From Granulosicoccus sp045106195 (lineage in GTDB: Bacteria > Pseudomonadota > Gammaproteobacteria > Granulosicoccales > Granulosicoccaceae): DNA of 64,000 nt. The position numbers were made by a program, and so were the translations under genes. Shown one piece after another: positions 44,158 through 53,632 of this stretch. The notes below the pieces were generated by a model. The model was not told where the DNA came from. It worked only from the letters and a program-made list of their open reading frames with translations, and searched no databases. Position 1 is the stretch's first letter, and each line of letters opens with the position of its first letter. The DNA is taken from contig JBGCEH010000024.1 of NCBI GenBank assembly GCA_045106195.1, positions 248,001 through 312,000 of the forward strand. The letters are read 5' to 3'.

Positions 44158-45351
44158 TCAATCGTCTCGCAAGAATACCAACAGGCAAACGACCATCAAG
44201 GAGGCAGACAGAAGGAAAGGCGCACCGGGCAGCGTCAGCCCTTTTGCAGGGGTTGCCAGCCAGAACACCTGAGTCATGAGCAAGGGAGAAAATATAGCAG
44301 CCAGCGAACGAACGGATGAGATCACGCCTTGTAGCTCGCCCTGTTGATTATCGGCTGCTATACGGCTCATACGCCCTTGCAAGACCGGTGTTACGACAGC
44401 TCCCAGCGCGGTGACCGGAGTGAAGGCCAGTGCTACCCAGCCATTCCAGACGACCGATAGAAATACAAACACCAGTCCATTGATGACGATTCCATAGACA
44501 ATGGTGCCACGCTCACCCAGCCAGGCCAGAACGTATTTTATGAGCCCTCCCTGAACAATAGCAATGGAAATACCGAACAGTGCCAGTGAATATCCAACCG
44601 TGGAAGGCGACCAACCGAATTTTGCTTTAGTGAAATACGCCCACACTGATGGATAAACAATAAACGCAAATTCGTACAAGAAGAACAACAGTAATAGCCG
44701 CTTGACATCGGGTAGCTTGCCAATTTGCCGAAACGCACCAAAAGGGTTGGCACGTTTCCAGTCAAGCGCTCGTCGTGTCTTGTCATTTACTGTTTCTGGC
44801 AAGACGAAATAACCGAACAGGGCATTTGCTCCCGCCAGAAAAGCTGCTGCCACAAAAGGCATTCTGGTTCCATATTCTGCGAGTAGACCACCGATAACAG
44901 GCCCGAGAACAAATCCAACGCCAAATGCTGCGCCCATGGCTCCGAATCGTGCTGCCTTGTCCTCTCCGGGTGTAATGTCGGCGATATAGGCACCAGCAGT
45001 TGATTGCGTCGCTGCGGTGATACCACCGACGAGCCTGCCAATAAGCAACAACCAGATGGTGCCGGCGACCGCCATGACCAGATAATCGAGACACATGATG
45101 ATCAACGACACCAGCAAGACCGGACGACGACCAAATCGATCTGAAAGTGCACCCACGACCGGGCCAAACAGGAACTGCATGGCAGCAAAAGTTGTGGAAA
45201 GGATGCCACCCCATATAGCCGCATGGCCTATCGAGCCTCCCTGTATACCGGAAAGTAAATCCGGCATCACTGGCAGGATAAGGCCAATTCCCATCGCATT
45301 GACCACGAGTGTCACTATGATGAAGGCGAAAGCGTATTTACCAGGCTGCAT
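44158..45351 (-). CDS. MFS transporter, TetA-like
   Basis: Twelve-helix inner membrane exporter, 397 aa from ATG 45351. The family motif A is GALSDRFGRRPVLL near residue 68, and LLIGRLVGGITAAT follows in helix 4, as in drug exporters of the TCR/Tet type. A drug or metabolite is exported for protons, but the substrate cannot be told. No adjacent tetR-like regulator. Confidence 0.85.
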   Translation of the reverse strand: MQPGKYAFAFIIVTLVVNAMGIGLILPVMPDLLSGIQGGSIGHAAIWGGILSTTFAAMQFLFGPVVGALSDRFGRRPVLLVSLIIMCLDYLVMAVAGTIWLLLIGRLVGGITAATQSTAGAYIADITPGEDKAARFGAMGAAFGVGFVLGPVIGGLLAEYGTRMPFVAAAFLAGANALFGYFVLPETVNDKTRRALDWKRANPFGAFRQIGKLPDVKRLLLLFFLYEFAFIVYPSVWAYFTKAKFGWSPSTVGYSLALFGISIAIVQGGLIKYVLAWLGERGTIVYGIVINGLVFVFLSVVWNGWVALAFTPVTALGAVVTPVLQGRMSRIAADNQQGELQGVISSVRSLAAIFSPLLMTQVFWLATPAKGLTLPGAPFLLSASLMVVCLLVFLRDD

Positions 45352-45463
45352 GTGAAAGCAAAATATCGAAGAACCGAAGTATAGCGACATGTTGATACCA
45401 CGCGCTTGAAAAAGATAAACCTTTGCTTGTGCTGCAGGTGTTTGTCTTTAATCAGTAGATACG

Positions 45464-45781
45464 TTAATCAAAAACCTGCCCGATTCGATCCCATCGGATA
45501 CCATCTTCATTTCTGGAAAACCAGTTTTGACGTGCTTTGCCTACGACATCCGCCATTGGCACACTCCCGAATACCCTGGAATCATGGCTTTTACTGCGAT
45601 TTTCCCCCAATACGAATACATGCCCTTGTTCAACAACAAGACTAATCACTTCGGATTCTTTCGCATTGTCAGCAATGCTCCAACGCTTGCCATCAAATTC
45701 CTCCAGCGTTGCATCCTTACCAGGGGATGCAGCAAGCGAAATCCTATTTGCCGCACCATGATCAATTCCCAGTCGACCCAA
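45464..45781 (-). pseudogene. Signal peptidase I (LepB-like) C-terminal remnant
   Basis: Only the end of a type I signal peptidase is left. Box E (GHVFVLGENRSKSHDSR) and the closing GSVPMADVVGKA and RWDRIG are clear. The box D region reads NRISLAASPGKD, with Asn where the catalytic Lys should be. The N-terminal anchor and the catalytic Ser are missing: the frame meets a TAA just upstream (plus-strand 45798-45800) and no N-terminal part is found in the other frames of the next 150 bases. No repeat or transposase marks an insertion. Confidence 0.65.
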
Positions 45782-46011
45782 ATAGGCAAACAGTGGTCCT
45801 TACAACTGACACACGCGCGCCTCGAACTGCTTTAGTTCACAGTTTCTTTCTGGCTAGAGCGTTTGTAGGTTGTTGGATACTCATCTCACCTAACTTCTAC
45901 CAGCGAACGAAAAAATCGCTACAGCTTTATCGAAACTAAATTAAAAATAACAGGTAGATATTCAAAACGAGGGCTGTCCGCTTCAAGCAGTGACTCACAA
46001 GGCTACCCACA

Positions 46012-46908
46012 CTAACGGCTGATTGCGTGCTGATCGGCAATATCGCTGATCCGTGACTCCCGAAAGACAATGTACCAGCCAGCCAGGAAAATGATGCCCG
46101 CTCCGACGAACGTCCAGGCATCAAGTATCTCATTGAAAAAATAAGCCCCAATCAGGGCAGTCCAGACAAGCCGTGTGAAGTCCACCGACATGACGAGCGA
46201 GGTATCTGCCATCTGGATAGCAGTCGTCATCAGCAAATGTCCGGCTGTGGCCAGCGCACCCACTAGAAACAACCAGAACAGTTGTTCGATGGAAGGTGTT
46301 TGCCATACAGTTAATGCGGGCCAAATGGACAGGACGACCAGGGTAATTCCCATCCAGCTAACAATACTGGTAGGCGTTTCGGTTTTTGACAACTGTTTGA
46401 CGATAGTAAGCGACAAACCCCAGGCGATAGACGTAAACAGCACCAACAGGGCGTATATGTTGAAACCTTCAGCTGATGGCCTTAACACGACATAGACACC
46501 GATCAAACCAAGAACGATGGCGGCAGAACGACGCCATCTGAGTTTTTCACCCAGAAACAACCACGCACTGACGGTAGCAAAAATAACTGTGCTAAAACTC
46601 AATGCAGTGGCATTGGCAATCGGCACCTTCGACAGAGCGTAAAACCACCCCAGCATGGCTATTATACCAACGCCTGCACGAATCATATGCAATCGTGGGT
46701 TGCGGGTTATTAACGAGCCAAATCCGGCACGCAGCAATAGCGGCAATATGGCAACCAGACCGAATACGTTACGAAAAAAGACAATTACAAACGGATGAAT
46801 ATCAGTGCTAAGTTGACGCACAAGACCATGCATGGATGCCAACATGACCGTTGCACCAAGCATGAAAATCACGGCACGGGTAGTGGTACCGTGAATATTT
46901 GTTGTCAT
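46012..46908 (-). CDS. DMT-superfamily EamA transporter
   Basis: Second DMT transporter of the window, about 298 aa with ten helices in two repeats. The end of the first repeat (FATVSAWLFLGEKLRWRR) has the GEKL motif, and the second repeat ends with FFNEILDAWTFVGAGI. Only distantly like the one at 10.5-11.5 kb. Substrate unknown; single gene. Confidence 0.85.
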   Translation of the reverse strand: MTTNIHGTTTRAVIFMLGATVMLASMHGLVRQLSTDIHPFVIVFFRNVFGLVAILPLLLRAGFGSLITRNPRLHMIRAGVGIIAMLGWFYALSKVPIANATALSFSTVIFATVSAWLFLGEKLRWRRSAAIVLGLIGVYVVLRPSAEGFNIYALLVLFTSIAWGLSLTIVKQLSKTETPTSIVSWMGITLVVLSIWPALTVWQTPSIEQLFWLFLVGALATAGHLLMTTAIQMADTSLVMSVDFTRLVWTALIGAYFFNEILDAWTFVGAGIIFLAGWYIVFRESRISDIADQHAISR

Positions 46909-47179
46909 TTTTATGATTTGCCACACTTAGTCAAACGGTAATCCCGACCATGGCTAATAACAAGGATTCCGACGCTTTGTGAAAACATGCCAGAATCACC
47001 CGATCCACCGGATTCCACAAAACTATAACCTCTTTCGGCGAACAAGTACAAAGTCCGTGAGCTACCTTCATTTCCAGTCTTCCTTTCAGAAGACAGCCCG
47101 GTTCGAAAAAAACAGTTTACGCCGTTGGTTATCAGGATAACAGAAGGTTACTGACTCAAGGTTAATTCACATCAAGCAC

Positions 47180-47848
47180 CTACCACCAGGACATCAGCTC
47201 ACCGGCAGTCTGTTTTTCTATATCGGGAACCTTGGCACCCGGCGCCGGATACCCGGTTACCAACAACAGAAACGGCTTCTCGTGGGCGGGTCGCTTGAGC
47301 ACATCGCGTAGAAAGCTCATGGGACTCGGTGTGTGAGTCAACGTTGCCAGACCCGCGTCGTGTAGAGCAGCTATCAGCATACCAGTCGCTATACCGACAG
47401 ACTCCGGCGTGTAATAGTTCTTGAGCCTGGTACCATCATCGTTGAGTGTAAATTTCTTCGCGAATATGGCAATAAGCCAGGGGGCTGTTTCCAGAAAGGG
47501 TTTGTCTGCGTCCGTGCCCAAAGGGGCCAGCGCATCAAGCCATTCGTCAGATGCCCGGTGCGCATAGAGTTCGTGCTCTTCTTTCTCGGCGGCTGTGCGT
47601 ATTCTGGATTTTACAAGCGGATCATTGACAGCAACAAAATGCCATGGTTGCATATTGGCCCCGCTAGGGGCGGAGCCAGCTGTCAGGATGGCATTGGCAA
47701 TAATTTCACGGTCCACTGTTTCTGGGCTGAAGTCGCGAACACTTCGACGTGATCTGTGTTTTTCCAGAAAGGTTCTGGAATTCTCCAGCATCTGCTCTCT
47801 TGGCAAGCGCGTGAATTCCAGCTCAATGAAACCTGAATGCTCTGCCAT
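47180..47848 (-). CDS. Nitroreductase-family flavoprotein
   Basis: 222-aa FMN enzyme. The family start RSRRSVRDFS is near residue 33, and APSGANMQPWHF and ATLTHTPSPM follow, which is the iodotyrosine-deiodinase-like branch of the nitroreductase fold. Uses NAD(P)H to reduce a nitro- or other aromatic compound; the true substrate is unknown. Single gene, divergent from the GSCFA gene. Confidence 0.85.
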   Translation of the reverse strand: MAEHSGFIELEFTRLPREQMLENSRTFLEKHRSRRSVRDFSPETVDREIIANAILTAGSAPSGANMQPWHFVAVNDPLVKSRIRTAAEKEEHELYAHRASDEWLDALAPLGTDADKPFLETAPWLIAIFAKKFTLNDDGTRLKNYYTPESVGIATGMLIAALHDAGLATLTHTPSPMSFLRDVLKRPAHEKPFLLLVTGYPAPGAKVPDIEKQTAGELMSWW

Positions 47849-48197
47849 TTCCTTTCCTTTCCGTTGTCAGCTAACAGCTGAACCGCATGACAGGCCAGGC
47901 TGTCACCGATTCGTTTTTTGAATAACAGTTTACGAAAATTCAGTTGAGCAAGTGGCAAACCCCACCGGTTTACACAACTCAAGGTTACGCACTCCACGCT
48001 ACCGTTAATTCGGTTACCAGAAACTCGCGGCTACAGCACGTCAAAGCCGCACATCCCGGGCACAAAATTTGCTCCGTACCACCGGTGTATTCCACGCGTG
48101 CATATTGGCGAACGCAGGCAGGTTACTGCGACTGGGCACAGACGCACACGGTGTTAACAGCGAAGCGTCGAACCAACATTACATAACTAAATAAATA
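47849..48197. other. Non-coding divergent gap
   Basis: 349 bases between the nitroreductase and GSCFA genes. It should contain both promoters, but I find no convincing -35/-10 pair, hairpin or repeat; an A/T-rich run (cataactaaataaataatg) leads into the GSCFA start without a strong ribosome site. Confidence 0.5.
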
Positions 48198-49250
48198 ATG
48201 AATCCCTACGAACAACTGCCTTCCAAGGCGTTCTGGAAACCTGCCGTTGCAGAACGAAGCATATTTGATATTGAAGAGCTGTGGGATCCGAAATTTTTCA
48301 TCAGAAAAAACAACAAAGTTGTCACGTTTGGTTCCTGTTTCGCACAGCATATCGGGAATGCCCTGAAAAATCGTGGATTCAACTGGCTCAATACTGAACC
48401 TGCGCCGTTTGGAATGCTTGATTCAAGCGCAAAGTCCTTTAATTACAACGTTTTCTCCGCCAGAACAGGCAATATTTATACGACTTCATTGCTTAAACAG
48501 TGGACGGAATGGGCCTTGGATGAAAAGCCCGTGCCCAAAGTCAGCTGGATAAAAGATGATCGCTATTTTGATCCTTTCAGACCCCGTATCGAACCTGACG
48601 GTTTTGCATCACCCGAAGAGTTGCACAATTCCCTGTTGCGAACAACGCAGGCGTTTCGCCGATGTATCGAACAGGCAAATTTCTTTGTATTCACACTGGG
48701 CCTGACGGAAAGTTGGGTGGATACGAAAGAAGGTTACGAGTATCCGGTCTGCCCTGGAACCCTGGCAGGGGAATTTGATGCTGTTCAACATCAGTTCATC
48801 AATCAGCAATTCAATGGTATTCACGAATCTCTGACAGACTCGATTACGATGATGAAAAAAATAAATCCCAGTTTGAGGTTCCTGTTAACGGTATCACCAG
48901 TGCCGCTAACTGCGACCAACTCGGGAAAACATGTAGCGGTAGCGACGATGGCTTCCAAATCGATCCTGAGAGCAGTAACGGATCAACTATCAACAAATGA
49001 CGAACATATTGACTATTTCCCGTCGTACGAAATCATCAACAGTCCAGTGTTCAAAGGCATTTTCTTCGAACCCAACATGCGTGGCGTGAACCCGTTCGGT
49101 GTAAATTTTGTTATGGATACCTTCTTCAAATGCCTCGAGAGAAAATTCGGTAAATATCCAGTATCAAAAGCCGAAACGGCAGCAGCCAACGACGACGCCA
49201 TAGAAGCAGCCCACTGCGAAGAGGAACTACTCGAGGCATTCGCCAAATGA
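48198..49250 (+). CDS. GSCFA-domain protein
   Basis: 350-aa protein named for its VTFGSCFAQHIGNAL motif near residue 45, which belongs to the SGNH/GDSL-like esterase group; a later FTLGLTESW and the LTVSPVPLTAT stretch are also typical. Probably acts on acyl or acetyl groups of a glycan, but no member activity known to me settles this. Stop overlaps the next ATG (ATGA). Confidence 0.82.
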   Translation: MNPYEQLPSKAFWKPAVAERSIFDIEELWDPKFFIRKNNKVVTFGSCFAQHIGNALKNRGFNWLNTEPAPFGMLDSSAKSFNYNVFSARTGNIYTTSLLKQWTEWALDEKPVPKVSWIKDDRYFDPFRPRIEPDGFASPEELHNSLLRTTQAFRRCIEQANFFVFTLGLTESWVDTKEGYEYPVCPGTLAGEFDAVQHQFINQQFNGIHESLTDSITMMKKINPSLRFLLTVSPVPLTATNSGKHVAVATMASKSILRAVTDQLSTNDEHIDYFPSYEIINSPVFKGIFFEPNMRGVNPFGVNFVMDTFFKCLERKFGKYPVSKAETAAANDDAIEAAHCEEELLEAFAK

Positions 49251-49960
49251 AAATTCTGGTTGCAGGGAATTCTCACATCGGTGCACTGATGAAGGCGCGT
49301 GCCGAGAGCCCGGACGACAATATCCAGTTCTTGACTTACAACGGAAACACGCTGCTGCAAAACCTGCAAGTCAATGAGCGATGTGAACTGAGCTCTACGC
49401 GTCAGCACATCACTGACGCGATTGTAGATCAGGGACTCAAGCAGGTTTCCCTGAACTCATTTGACTACATTTTTATCTATGGCTGCCAACTACGAGCCGC
49501 CGGCAACGGCGAGAATTGGCTTAACGTTGTCATCAGTACAGGCCAAGGATTCAGTGAACAAGCGCATAGTGTGGCACTGAGAGATTATGTTCGTAATACA
49601 GCGCACTATCGCTTTCTGGAGGAGATTCATAACTGGCCATTTGAAAGCCACGTCAAAATCGTATCCATGCCCTCACCCGTTCCTAATGAACTGGCAGCAT
49701 TCTCCGATAAGCAATCGTTAATGACCACAGAGAACGCCGATAAGGTTAAACGCTTTATGGAAAATGAAATCAAATCGGTCGGGTTTGACTATCTGGAAAC
49801 ACCTGAGTCGTTGTGGAACGAAGAAGGCTTCATGACAAGCTCCAGATTCAAGGCAGATCGCGGGCCCGACATGGCTCATTTGAACACTGCAGGCGGCCAT
49901 GAGGTCTTAAAATCCATCGTTGCCTACACGGACACAAAGTCTGCAAACGTTGCCGCTTGA
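49247..49960 (+). CDS. SGNH-like protein coupled to GSCFA
   Basis: 237 aa starting MKILVAGNSHIGALMKA, where GNSH resembles the first block of SGNH hydrolases (Ser in place), and MAHLNTAGGHEVL near the C-terminus provides a DxxH-like block with His. It is coupled to the GSCFA gene by a 4-base overlap, so the two likely act together. No signal peptide. Substrate unknown. Confidence 0.65.
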   Translation: MKILVAGNSHIGALMKARAESPDDNIQFLTYNGNTLLQNLQVNERCELSSTRQHITDAIVDQGLKQVSLNSFDYIFIYGCQLRAAGNGENWLNVVISTGQGFSEQAHSVALRDYVRNTAHYRFLEEIHNWPFESHVKIVSMPSPVPNELAAFSDKQSLMTTENADKVKRFMENEIKSVGFDYLETPESLWNEEGFMTSSRFKADRGPDMAHLNTAGGHEVLKSIVAYTDTKSANVAA

Positions 49961-50174
49961 GTGGACATGTATCTTGCCAGAGCTGAATTTCGCATCCTTT
50001 GTGACGCTTGATTGTAAGAGCGTAAGACACCTGCATCGATGTCCACCCTGGAACTGTTGACTGTCGGTAAGGGAAACATCGAGTCAGCGAGGCGTATTCA
50101 GAGGGAAACTCTAAGAGGTCGTTATGAGCACAGTCCGCGCGCGTGGACCCGAGCTGAAGATAGTCCTATTCATA

Positions 50175-50816
50175 TCAATTCAGCTCTTTCAGAATATCTG
50201 CACTCAACTCGTCCAGAGAAAGATCAATGACAGTTTTCCAGTTTCTTCCGGCAGCAGTTTGAAATCGTTTTTGTACCTCACTATCCACTTCGATGCTGTT
50301 TTCCAGTCCCTTTAGAGGCGCTGTGACGTCGATGGCCGTCTGAAAATTCAAGCCTATCGACAAGAATCCAGGGCTCATCCAACCCCAGAATTTGTTGATA
50401 TCGACGTCGAGCGGGATTGCGCTATCGTAGTTGGCGTCTCCGGGTGTCAATACACGGTATCCATTTTCCTGAAAACCTTTGGTCAATCGATTCTGTACAA
50501 CCTCGGCAACCGTCCTCCCTTCTGGCAACAATATGTCGCCGAGTGCCATGCCATATCCGTTGCGCTTTCTGGCAATGGCTCGTGACGTGATTTCCGTATC
50601 TTCAATTTCCCCATTTTTCAATGAAGGGGTGCTGGCCTGAGCAGGCTTTAACTCGAATGCTCTATTGTCACTTATTCTGGAAAACTTCAATCCCACACCT
50701 TGCGAAGGATTAGCTACCGGAACATCTTGTATTTCAATAACACCTCTGTTTGTTGCACAACCCACCATCATTGTGAGTGTTATTAACAGAATGCATGCTC
50801 GATAAAACAGGTTCAT
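50175..50816 (-). CDS. YajG-like lipoprotein
   Basis: 213-aa lipoprotein with signal ending at lipobox MVGC. The mature part resembles the YajG family (LPEGRTVAEVVQNRLTKGFQENGY). Probably anchored in the outer or inner membrane; role not known. It stands beside the aryl-polyene genes but diverges from them, with a minus-strand TATAAT (50892-50897) about 75 bases ahead of its start. Confidence 0.75.
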   Translation of the reverse strand: MNLFYRACILLITLTMMVGCATNRGVIEIQDVPVANPSQGVGLKFSRISDNRAFELKPAQASTPSLKNGEIEDTEITSRAIARKRNGYGMALGDILLPEGRTVAEVVQNRLTKGFQENGYRVLTPGDANYDSAIPLDVDINKFWGWMSPGFLSIGLNFQTAIDVTAPLKGLENSIEVDSEVQKRFQTAAGRNWKTVIDLSLDELSADILKELN

Positions 50817-51041
50817 GCCTCTCTCCTAGAGTCATTTGTGGTTGGGCGCAATCCATCATGAAACAGCCCTGTGATTTTATCAAAAAACTGCATTATATTA
50901 CACATATATCACTGTAGGGAAAACTCGCTTCAATATCTTGACTGGGGCATAGCGGCGTCGCTGCCATTGCCGAAATATCCGTCCTGCGAGATAAACCTAT
51001 CCGACAGGTATTGACTGGTATGCAGGCTATAATGCCTCCCT

Positions 51042-51461
51042 ATGGAAAGCTCGCCTCTCAAGTTATTGAAGTCACTGTGCAACTGCGATCGCCTGATGGA
51101 GGTGCCCGAAAACCACTGGCCAGACGTACTCACCGTTCAGGTGGATGACGATACCGCTATCCTCAAACTCATTATTTCATCACAACTACCCTGGTTTACC
51201 GGCCATTTTCCAAATCAACCGGTATTGCCCGGTGTGGTGCAGACGCATTGGGCAGGTTCACTGGCCTGTGCTGTATTTGATTTGAGTAGTGAATTTTCGG
51301 CGATGACCAAAGTCAAGTTCAAGACACCCGTGTTACCGGGACAAGCACTGTGTCTCGAACTTGTCCATTTGAGCGCTCGTCAACAGGTCACCTATCGCTA
51401 TTATGAGGAGGAGACGGATTTTTCAACGGGAACGATGCACTTCGGCGGCCCGCTTGCATGA
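51042..51461 (+). CDS. apeI: Aryl-polyene 3-hydroxyacyl-ACP dehydratase
   Basis: 139-aa hot-dog-fold protein like FabZ. The catalytic His is in GHFPNQPVLPGVVQTHWA near residue 57. In aryl-polyene synthesis such a dehydratase removes water in each extension round. It is the first gene of a four-base-overlap series (ATGA into the next gene). A perfect TATAAT at 51028-51033 is only 8 bases before the ATG, so the message could be nearly leaderless, or the real start may be the ATG at 51096. Confidence 0.78.
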   Translation: MESSPLKLLKSLCNCDRLMEVPENHWPDVLTVQVDDDTAILKLIISSQLPWFTGHFPNQPVLPGVVQTHWAGSLACAVFDLSSEFSAMTKVKFKTPVLPGQALCLELVHLSARQQVTYRYYEEETDFSTGTMHFGGPLA

Positions 51462-52195
51462 CTTACTGTTGGGTTGTGCCGCACTACAACCACGCTACAG
51501 ATTTTCGTACGCACCTGCTACCAAGGCTTGTCGATTCAGTTTTACCTTGCATAGTGGTTGATGACGGTAGCGATCCGTCGAACCTTGAACAACTTAAAAC
51601 TGAAGTAGCGAGATACGAGTCAATAACCCTGGTGCAGCATGAGTCCAATCAAGGAAAAGGTGCTGCTGTACTTACTGGATGCCGGCATGCACGTACATTA
51701 GGATTCACCCACATCATTCAAATCGATGCGGACGGCCAGCATGAACCCGCCGACGCATCACGTTTCATCTCGGCAAGTCAGAACGCGCCAAGAGCCATCG
51801 TCTCAGGGTACCCGATATTTGACGAATCCGTGCCCAAGGTCAGGAAATATGGCCGGCGGATAACAACTTTCTGGGTCATGCTGGAGACCTGTTCGCTGCA
51901 GATAAAAGATGCACTTTGTGGGTATCGGGTATACCCCCTGGATACGGTAGAACAGCTGGTTGAGAGGTTCCATTTTGGACATCAGATGGAGTTTGATACA
52001 GAGATTCTGGTCAAGGCTGTCTGGCAGGATGTGCCCATCGTTTTCATCGATACAAAGGTCCAGTACTTCGATGGCGGAATATCGCATTTTCACTACACGC
52101 GCGACAATCTCAACCTGATCAAATTGCATACAGGGTTGATGTTGCGCTCGTTCCTGCGCGTGCCTACCTTGCTGCTGCGGCGATTGCGCAAATGA
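51458..52195 (+). CDS. Family 2 glycosyltransferase
   Basis: 245-aa GT2 enzyme with CIVVDDGSDPS (first Asp block) and IQIDADGQHEP (DxD) and no membrane helices except a hydrophobic C-terminus. In aryl-polyene clusters such an enzyme, sometimes fused to the acyltransferase, prepares the lipid anchor of the pigment. The next gene is the acyltransferase, with a 4-base overlap, so here the two parts are separate. Confidence 0.8.
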   Translation: MTYCWVVPHYNHATDFRTHLLPRLVDSVLPCIVVDDGSDPSNLEQLKTEVARYESITLVQHESNQGKGAAVLTGCRHARTLGFTHIIQIDADGQHEPADASRFISASQNAPRAIVSGYPIFDESVPKVRKYGRRITTFWVMLETCSLQIKDALCGYRVYPLDTVEQLVERFHFGHQMEFDTEILVKAVWQDVPIVFIDTKVQYFDGGISHFHYTRDNLNLIKLHTGLMLRSFLRVPTLLLRRLRK

Positions 52196-53142
52196 TTCAG
52201 AACGTCATGCCTGACACGCACTGGGCAAAAATGCGTGAATCAGGTACGCTTTTTGGCCTGAAGCTCCTTTACCGAGTGCACCGGATTTTCGGCCGTGGCT
52301 TTTTCACTTTCATACTGTTGTTTGTCAGCGCCTATTTCGTTCTGACACGTCCCGAGTATCGACGTGCTTCAAAGGACTATCTGCACACGCATTCTGTATT
52401 TTTTCCTCGTCACTGGTCAAAACCACCCGACCTGGCAAACACGTTCATGCATTTTAGAGAGTTTGGCGAAGCCATCATGGATAAGGCGCTCGCCTGGAGC
52501 ACAGAGATCACTGAAGAGGCATTCTCTATTGTCAATCAGCAGGCTATCGACGATTTGCTGGATGATGAAAGAGGACAGCTGATCGTTGGTACACATCTTG
52601 GCAATCTTGAGTATTGTCGAGGTTTTATGCGTGATAACAATAACAAGATCATCAATATCCTGACCTACGATCGTCATTCTGCAAATTTTGCCAAAGCCAT
52701 GGAAGCCGTCAACCCGGCCTCTCGCCTGAATATCTATCAAGTAGACGAAATGGATGTCTCAATGATCCTGACGTTAAAATCCAGAATCGATGAAGGTGAA
52801 TGGCTGTTTATCGCTGGCGATCGCATTCCAGTGGAGGGTCATCACAGGACTGTTAATGTCAGCTTTATGGGTCGACCCACTGCCCTACCCGTGGGCCCGT
52901 ACCAGCTGGCTAACACATTGGGTTGCCCGGTGAAACTGATGTTCGCCTATCGGCAGCACAAGAAAATTACCGTCGATGTGATACCGTTTGCAGATAAACT
53001 GACACTCGACCGTAAGACTCGTAGCAGCCAGATAGAGCAGTTTGCACAAGCTTTTGCAAACGAGCTGGAAAAGCAGTGCGAATCCGTACCGTACCAGTGG
53101 TTTAATTTCTATGACTTCTGGGCCTTGCCTGAACCATCGTGA
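52192..53142 (+). CDS. LpxL-like acyltransferase of the polyene cluster
   Basis: 316-aa membrane acyltransferase with an N-terminal helix (FFTFILLFVSAYFVL), the HX4E-type motif in GTHLGNLEYCRG near residue 134 and AGDRIPVEG. Related to lipid A acyltransferases but more distant than the one at 12.8 kb. Likely attaches the polyene or an acyl chain to the anchor. Confidence 0.8.
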   Translation: MIQNVMPDTHWAKMRESGTLFGLKLLYRVHRIFGRGFFTFILLFVSAYFVLTRPEYRRASKDYLHTHSVFFPRHWSKPPDLANTFMHFREFGEAIMDKALAWSTEITEEAFSIVNQQAIDDLLDDERGQLIVGTHLGNLEYCRGFMRDNNNKIINILTYDRHSANFAKAMEAVNPASRLNIYQVDEMDVSMILTLKSRIDEGEWLFIAGDRIPVEGHHRTVNVSFMGRPTALPVGPYQLANTLGCPVKLMFAYRQHKKITVDVIPFADKLTLDRKTRSSQIEQFAQAFANELEKQCESVPYQWFNFYDFWALPEPS

Positions 53143-53152
53143 TCTCAAGAAC

Positions 53153-53632
53153 GTGCCAACAACCGTGAACAAGGTTCAACTCCTGGAGCTATTGCCACAT
53201 CGCGAGCCCATGTTGCTACTCGATGAACTGGTACACGTTGACGCCTTGTCCGGGTCGGCACTGGTGCATGTCGCCGAAAACTCCACATTCTGTATTCCTG
53301 GCAAAGGCGTGCCATCCTGGGTAGGCCTTGAATACATGGGACAGACTGCCGCGCTGATAGGAGGGTATCAGCAGCAATCCGGAAATCTGGATAATCACAC
53401 AGGCTTTCTGCTGGGGAGCCGACAATTCAAGACAACGGTTTCCCGTTTCACTATTGGAACAACGCTTCGAATTCACTGCACTCAAAGCGCCTTGGTGGGG
53501 GCTACGCTAGCCACTTTCACGGCAGAAATTCACCTGCATCAAAGCTCGAATATCTCTCCCGTGGCTACGGCTGTATTGTCTGTATTTCGCCAACCTGTAT
53601 CACATGGTAAAAAACCGGAATCATCAACGTGA
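53153..53632 (+). CDS. apeP: ApeP-like dehydratase
   Basis: 159-aa hot-dog protein: LLPHREPMLLLDEL at the start and the Glu region VGLEYMGQTAALIGGY, as in the ApeP/FabA-like dehydratases. In E. coli it is a partner of ApeI in making the polyene. The start is taken as GTG 53153 (VPTTVNK) because the frame upstream belongs to the acyltransferase; GTG 53165 is also possible. Ends with GTGA overlap. Confidence 0.75.
   Translation: MPTTVNKVQLLELLPHREPMLLLDELVHVDALSGSALVHVAENSTFCIPGKGVPSWVGLEYMGQTAALIGGYQQQSGNLDNHTGFLLGSRQFKTTVSRFTIGTTLRIHCTQSALVGATLATFTAEIHLHQSSNISPVATAVLSVFRQPVSHGKKPESST

Noticed and set aside
45782..46011. Mobile element near the signal peptidase remnant
   Set aside because: No transposase frame, terminal inverted repeat or target duplication was found.
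51011..51033. TTGACT plus TATAAT as promoter of the polyene operon
   Set aside because: The hexamers are only 11 bases apart, too short for a sigma-70 promoter; only the -10 box is mentioned with the gene.
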